Part shown: positions 57,362-61,519 of the stretch, piece by piece | Numbering within the stretch: the stretch's first letter is position 1 | How the letters are laid out: every line of letters begins with the position of its first letter | From: Microvirga zambiensis WSM3693 | GTDB taxonomy: Bacteria; Pseudomonadota; Alphaproteobacteria; Rhizobiales; Beijerinckiaceae | Direction: 5' to 3' | Assembly: GCF_016735695.1 (NCBI RefSeq) | Contig: NZ_JAERQD010000038.1 | Location: 1-61,519, forward strand | DNA: 61,519 nt | The notes under the pieces: model-generated | The model's database searches: none | What the model saw: the letters and a program-made list of their open reading frames with translations, nothing else | Told to the model about the DNA's origin: nothing | Position numbers and translations under genes: made by a program

Positions 57362-58186
57362 ATGGCGGAGACAAAGGCCCCCGGCATTCTGGCCGGCAAG
57401 CGTGGCTTGATCATGGGCGTGGCGAATAACCGTTCCATTGCCTGGGGCATTGCCCAGGCGGCGCGCCAGCACGGGGCGGAACTGGCCTTCACCTATCAGG
57501 GCGATGCCCTCAAGAAGCGCGTGGAGCCCCTGGCGAAGGAACTCGACGCCGCCGTCGTCGGCCATTGCGACGTCACGGACGGCGCCACCATCGATGCCGT
57601 CTTCGACGAAGTGAAGCGCCTCTGGGGCTCCATCGACTTCGTGGTCCATTGCATCGCCTTCTCGGACAAGGACGAGCTCACCGGCCGCTATGTGGAGACC
57701 TCCGAGGGCAACTTCACCAAGTCGCTCCTGATCTCCTGCTATTCCTTCACGGCCATTGCGCAGCGCGCCGAGAAGCTGATGAACGACGGCGGCTCGCTTT
57801 TGACGCTCACCTATTACGGCGCCGAGAAGTGGATGCCGCACTACAACGTCATGGGCGTCGCCAAGGCCGCGCTCGAGGCTTCCGTGCGCTATCTCGCCGC
57901 CGATCTCGGGCCGAAGAACATCCGCGTCAACGCGATTTCGGCCGGTCCCATCAAGACGCTTGCCGCCTCCGGCATCGGCGATTTCCGCTACATTCTGAAG
58001 TGGAACGAGTACAACTCGCCCCTGCGGCGCACGGTCACCATCGAGGAGGTCGGCGAGACGGCCGCCTATCTCGTCTCCGACATGTCGCGCGGCATGACCG
58101 GCGAGATCCTGCATGTGGATGCGGGCTACCACGTGGTCGGCATGAAAAACCCGGAAGCGCCGGATCTCTCCCTCGACAAAGAGTAA
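57362..58186 (+). CDS. fabI: Enoyl-[acyl-carrier-protein] reductase (NADH)
   Basis: 274 residues. Last step of each fatty acid elongation cycle. FabI features: the cofactor loop M-G-V-A-N-N-R-S-I-A-W-G-I-A (18-31) and the Tyr161-x6-Lys168 pair in H-Y-N-V-M-G-V-A-K-A-A-L-E. Also present is S-A-G-P-I-K-T-L-A-A-S-G-I. It is the triclosan-sensitive family. The phosphatase gene follows after 24 bases. Confidence 0.96.
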   Translation: MAETKAPGILAGKRGLIMGVANNRSIAWGIAQAARQHGAELAFTYQGDALKKRVEPLAKELDAAVVGHCDVTDGATIDAVFDEVKRLWGSIDFVVHCIAFSDKDELTGRYVETSEGNFTKSLLISCYSFTAIAQRAEKLMNDGGSLLTLTYYGAEKWMPHYNVMGVAKAALEASVRYLAADLGPKNIRVNAISAGPIKTLAASGIGDFRYILKWNEYNSPLRRTVTIEEVGETAAYLVSDMSRGMTGEILHVDAGYHVVGMKNPEAPDLSLDKE

Positions 58187-58210
58187 TGTGAGCGTATCGG
58201 ACCTGATGCC

Positions 58211-58804
58211 GTGACCTCGTCCCGACCGACGATCTACTTCATTCGCCACGGCGAGACGGACTGGAACCTCGAAGGCAGGCTCCAGGGGCAGAAGGACATT
58301 CCGCTCAACGATGTCGGCCGCGTCCAGGCCGAGGAGGCGGCGCGCCGCCTCCAGACGCTCGCGCCCCATGTGGAGGATCTCGCCTATATCGCAAGCCCCA
58401 TGACCCGCACCCGCGAGACCATGGAGATCCTGCGCGCCACCCTCGGCCTTCACCCGGAATCCTACAAGCTCGACGAGCGCCTGGTCGAACTGACCTTCGG
58501 CGCTTGGGAGGGCCTGACCTGGAAGGAAGTGCGAAAGGCCGAACCGGCACTCGCGGCGTTGCGCGAGCAGGACAAATGGCACTACGCCCCGCCCGGCGGC
58601 GGCGAGAGCTATGCCATGCTGGTCGAGCGCATCCGTCCCTTCCTCGACGACATCACCCGCGACACGGTTGTGGTGGCCCATGGCGGCGTCGCCCGCGCCT
58701 TCCTGTCGATCTCCTGCGGCGTCTCATCCCGGCAGGCCGCCAGCCTGGATATCTGGCAGGGCCGCGTGCTCGTGATCGAAGGGCGCAATCACCGTTGGGT
58801 GTGA
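58211..58804 (+). CDS. Histidine phosphatase (phosphoglycerate mutase-like)
   Basis: 197 residues from a GTG start. Catalytic R-H-G-E-T-D-W-N near residue 12 with the phosphohistidine, S-P-M-T-R-T-R-E-T near 61, E-L-x-F-G-A-W-E-G with the acid, and the second histidine in V-V-A-H-G-G-V-A-R. GpmB/cobalamin-phosphatase-like; the substrate is not determined. No ATG is available in frame upstream of the motif. Confidence 0.92.
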   Translation: MTSSRPTIYFIRHGETDWNLEGRLQGQKDIPLNDVGRVQAEEAARRLQTLAPHVEDLAYIASPMTRTRETMEILRATLGLHPESYKLDERLVELTFGAWEGLTWKEVRKAEPALAALREQDKWHYAPPGGGESYAMLVERIRPFLDDITRDTVVVAHGGVARAFLSISCGVSSRQAASLDIWQGRVLVIEGRNHRWV

Positions 58805-58851
58805 CGGGATCTTTCGCGCTAACCTTCACCGCGCTCGTGCGTTGATAGGAT

Positions 58852-59271
58852 ATGCAATTCATCTGCGACACGCCCGGAGGAAAGAGCTGGTTCCGGATCG
58901 AGACCGAAGGTGAGGCCGCCTTCGAATCCGATGCGATGAGCCATGCCGTGGAAAAGCATTTCCACCTCGCCTGGGAGGCCGCGGTGGACAGCTACCGATC
59001 AAGCGGACGCTCCTTCGTCGAGCAGAATATCGGCCTCAAGGATCATGTGCGGCGCGTGATGCCCCTGTTCCTGACTCTGCGCGATCCGGAGGGAAGCACG
59101 CTCGCCACCGCGATGCTGCCGCCGGGCGGGCAATACGATCCTTCGTTCCGCATCATCATCGTCGGCCGTGAGAACCGCGATCCCTATCCTGAGCACGAGG
59201 GGGCCATCGCCATGCTCGGCCAGCATTTCGGTCTCAATCTCGACCGCGGCCACTGCTATCCCTACAGCTGA
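58852..59271 (+). CDS. Conserved hypothetical protein
   Basis: 139 residues, acidic, with no signal peptide or membrane helix. It begins M-Q-F-I-C-D-T-P-G-G-K-S-W-F-R-I-E-T-E-G and contains H-F-H-L-A-W-E-A-A-V-D and G-Q-H-F-G-L-N-L-D. Coding-like composition throughout and the spacing after the phosphatase gene (47 bases) support it. No family was recognised, and no catalytic motif is visible. Confidence 0.75.
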   Translation: MQFICDTPGGKSWFRIETEGEAAFESDAMSHAVEKHFHLAWEAAVDSYRSSGRSFVEQNIGLKDHVRRVMPLFLTLRDPEGSTLATAMLPPGGQYDPSFRIIIVGRENRDPYPEHEGAIAMLGQHFGLNLDRGHCYPYS

Positions 59272-59398
59272 AACGGCCGGCTTTCGCAAAGAAGCGCGCA
59301 TTGCGAGCGTCATCGCCCCTTGTCGGGGAACTGGGCTGTATCATCTCAGCTTGTACCTGAACGCATGAAATCCATGCGTGCCGAGCATCTGGACCGTC

Positions 59399-61309
59399 AT
59401 GGCCACTCTCGCCGACGCCCATGCCGATGACAGCGGAGCCAGGATCGCATCGCGGGCGGTCGTCCTGGGCGCCCTGGGAGTCGTGTTCGGGGATATCGGC
59501 ACCAGCCCCCTCTATGCCTTGCGAGAGGCCGCCATGGCTGCGGGCGACGGCGTGCTGTCGCGGGAGACCGTGATGGGGGTTCTCTCCCTCATCTTGTGGT
59601 CGCTCTTCATCGTCATCTCGGTCAAGTACTGCCTGTTCATCCTCCGGGCCGACAATCGCGGCGAGGGTGGGATCATCGCGCTGCTCGCGCTTCTCGGCGT
59701 GCGGCGCATCCAGCACGGCTCATGGCGCGTCTACCTGGCGGTATTCGGTCTTGTCGGCACGGCTCTGCTCTATGCCGACGGCGCGATCACGCCGGCGATT
59801 TCCGTGCTGAGCGCCATCGAAGGCCTCGCCGTCGGTTCCGACCGCTTCCAGCCGTTCGTGCTGCCGATCACGATCGCCATTCTGGTGACGCTGTTCTCCG
59901 TTCAGCGCATGGGCACCGGCCGCATCGGCCGGATCTTCGGGCCCTTCATGCTGCTGTGGTTTTCCGTTCTCGGCCTTCTCGGGCTGGGCAGCATCGTGGC
60001 CGCCCCCGGCGTGGTCGCGGCGATCAACCCGGTCTATGCACTGTCCTTCATGATCCATACGGATGTGGCGGTGACGCTTGCCGTCCTGGCGGCGGTGTTT
60101 CTCACGGTGACGGGCGGCGAGGCCCTCTATGCCGATCTCGGTCATTTCGGCCCGGTCCCGATCCGGATGGCCTGGTTCTTCGTCGTTCTGCCGGCGTTGA
60201 TGCTGAACTATTTCGGCCAGGGTGCCTTGCTCCTGACACACCCGGAATCCCTCGAGAACCCGTTCTACCATCTGGCGCCGGACTGGGCCCATTATCCCCT
60301 CGTCGTCCTGGCGACGCTCGCCACCGTGATCGCTTCGCAGGCGGTGATCACCGGCGCCTTCTCCCTGACGCAGCAGGCGATCCAGCTCGGCTTCCTGCCG
60401 CGGATGCGGGTCATCCACACATCGAGTCACGAGCGCGGGCATGTCTATGTGCCGTTCGTGAACTGGGCCCTCGCCATGATGACCTTTGCGGCCGTCCTCG
60501 GCTTCGGGTCGTCGAGCAACCTCGCCGGCGCTTACGGTCTCGCGGTCTCGCTCGACATGGTGATCACGACCATCCTCGCGACCTTCGTCGCCCTCCATTG
60601 GGGCCACAGGCCGGTGCTCGTCTATCTGCTGAACGGGTTCCTGATGCTGGTCGATGTCGTCTTCTTCGCGGCGAACACGACCAAGCTGCTGGAAGGCGGC
60701 TGGTTCCCGTTGCTCATCGCAACGACCGTGGCCTTCATGATGCTGACCTGGCGCAAGGGGCAGCAGCTGGTGCAGCGCGCACGCACGCATCTGCGCATGT
60801 CGACGCGGGAGTTCCTGCATCTGCTGGAGGATAATCCGCCGATCCGAATTCCCGGCACCGCAGTGGTCATGTCCGCATCGCCCAACGGGATTCCCGGAAC
60901 CCTCCTGCACCACCTCAAGCACAACCGGGTGCTGCACGAGACCGTGTTCCTCGTCTCCGTCGTGGTCACCGACGAGCCCAGTGTGGCGGACGAGGCCCGC
61001 CTTCACCTGATCCCGATCGGGGAGGGCGTCCAGCGTCTCGTCCTGCGCCTGGGCTTCACCGAGAAGCCAAACGTGCCGCAGACGCTGCGCTTCGCGGCCG
61101 CCCGCCTGGACCTGCCGGATCTGGCCTCCGACGCCATCACCTATTACGTCGGCCGTCAGACCGTGGTGGCGACCCGTGCGCTTCCCGGCATGGCGTTCTG
61201 GCGCGAGGTCGTCTTCGCCATGCTCAACCGCAACGCCGAGCTGACGGCCGATTATTTCTGCATCCCCGCCTCGCAGGTGGTCGAGATCGGAAGCTCGATC
61301 GAGATTTGA
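59399..61309 (+). CDS. kup: Low-affinity potassium transporter Kup
   Basis: 636 residues. A proton-coupled potassium uptake system with about twelve membrane helices in the first 440 residues and a cytosolic C-terminal domain. The family signature G-D-I-G-T-S-P-L-Y-A lies at 31-40; Y-A-D-G-A-I-T-P-A-I-S-V-L-S-A follows near 120. The ATG chosen begins M-A-T-L-A-D-A-H; a start seven codons earlier is possible. Monocistronic. Confidence 0.96.
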   Translation: MATLADAHADDSGARIASRAVVLGALGVVFGDIGTSPLYALREAAMAAGDGVLSRETVMGVLSLILWSLFIVISVKYCLFILRADNRGEGGIIALLALLGVRRIQHGSWRVYLAVFGLVGTALLYADGAITPAISVLSAIEGLAVGSDRFQPFVLPITIAILVTLFSVQRMGTGRIGRIFGPFMLLWFSVLGLLGLGSIVAAPGVVAAINPVYALSFMIHTDVAVTLAVLAAVFLTVTGGEALYADLGHFGPVPIRMAWFFVVLPALMLNYFGQGALLLTHPESLENPFYHLAPDWAHYPLVVLATLATVIASQAVITGAFSLTQQAIQLGFLPRMRVIHTSSHERGHVYVPFVNWALAMMTFAAVLGFGSSSNLAGAYGLAVSLDMVITTILATFVALHWGHRPVLVYLLNGFLMLVDVVFFAANTTKLLEGGWFPLLIATTVAFMMLTWRKGQQLVQRARTHLRMSTREFLHLLEDNPPIRIPGTAVVMSASPNGIPGTLLHHLKHNRVLHETVFLVSVVVTDEPSVADEARLHLIPIGEGVQRLVLRLGFTEKPNVPQTLRFAAARLDLPDLASDAITYYVGRQTVVATRALPGMAFWREVVFAMLNRNAELTADYFCIPASQVVEIGSSIEI

Positions 61310-61396
61310 GAGAGGGCATGGTTGATCTCGACGCGACGGTTTCAACCTTCCGTCTTCGCCGTCATCCCACCCACCGCCGTCGTGATACCCTCCGCC

Positions 61397-61485
61397 GTCA
61401 TGCCCGGGCTTGTCCCGGGCACCCACGTCTTGGCAACGCGGCGGTTCTCGAAGACGTGGGTGGCCGCACCAAGTGCGGCCATGAC
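61397..61485. repeat. Family B palindromic element, copy B4
   Basis: GTCATGCCCGGGCTTGTCCC, GGGCACCCACGTCTTGGCAA, then GAAGACGTGGGTGGCCGCAC and CAAGTGCGGCCATGACG. The last 200 bases of the window hold no gene. Confidence 0.85.
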
Positions 61486-61519
61486 GTGAGAGGGGTGGGG
61501 ATGGGCAGTGAGAGCGTGA

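Overview
The window is 61.5 kb of high-GC bacterial chromosome, packed with genes. The protein set points to an alphaproteobacterium of the Hyphomicrobiales (Rhizobiales), plausibly Methylobacteriaceae and close to Microvirga. Evidence for this includes the xseB-dxs-tlyA-RNA methyltransferase cluster, a Rhizobiales-type TIGR02301 protein, DUF6894 and DUF2339 proteins, an RT0821/Lpp0805 surface lipoprotein, split glyQ/glyS and pyruvate phosphate dikinase. The genus is an inference from protein style, not a search result. No rRNA, tRNA, CRISPR array, prophage or intact insertion sequence was seen.

Layout. 1-5.2 kb: end of an unknown gene, a MetQ-type binding protein, polyprenyl diphosphate synthase, a DUF2007 protein coupled to a methyltransferase, a small secreted Tyr/Arg-rich protein and an SppA-like protease. 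5.3-13.3 kb: glyQ and glyS (glyS carries two unusual insertions), an L,D-transpeptidase lipoprotein, ppdK, a small membrane protein and a GFA-family protein. 13.6-19.4 kb: a membrane protein divergent from an XRE regulator, a SleB-type cell-wall hydrolase, and a tandem pair of secreted RTX serralysin-like proteins, the second of which has lost its zinc site. 19.7-30.1 kb: MFS transporter, acuI-type reductase, LysR regulator divergent from wrbA, tsaC, acyl-CoA dehydrogenase plus SDR, CorA-like channel and a YedK/SRAP protein. 30.3-35.6 kb: RNA methyltransferase, tlyA, an exported Mn-type superoxide dismutase on the opposite strand, dxs and xseB. 35.6-46.3 kb: large DUF2339 membrane protein, tyrosine phosphatase, HD hydrolase, tag, a decayed acetyltransferase, PaiB-like protein, hybrid histidine kinase, ygfZ divergent from a dihydroorotase-like gene, and a GIY-YIG protein. 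46.5-50.4 kb: an overlapping operon (HTH-citrate synthase fusion, Nudix, TIGR02301 protein) divergent from a second citrate synthase. 50.8-53.5 kb: accessory patch with a diguanylate cyclase, DUF6894 and an AbiU2/HEPN-like protein. 53.5-61.3 kb: SDR, pdxH, surface lipoprotein, DnaJ-type cochaperone, fabI, phosphoglycerate-mutase-like phosphatase, an unknown protein and kup.

The strongest unifying signal is a dense population of dispersed palindromic elements. At least seven families of about 40-220 bp sit mostly at gene ends. One family is nested inside another at two loci, and a copy of it lies in frame inside glyS. Two gene remnants (an acetyltransferase and a LysE-like transporter) lie directly beside such elements. 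Other candidates for new biology are the active/inactive RTX protease pair, the DNA-binding citrate synthase facing a metabolic citrate synthase, a possible sliding-clamp motif at the end of the SRAP protein, and a dihydroorotase-like enzyme lacking a metal-binding histidine.
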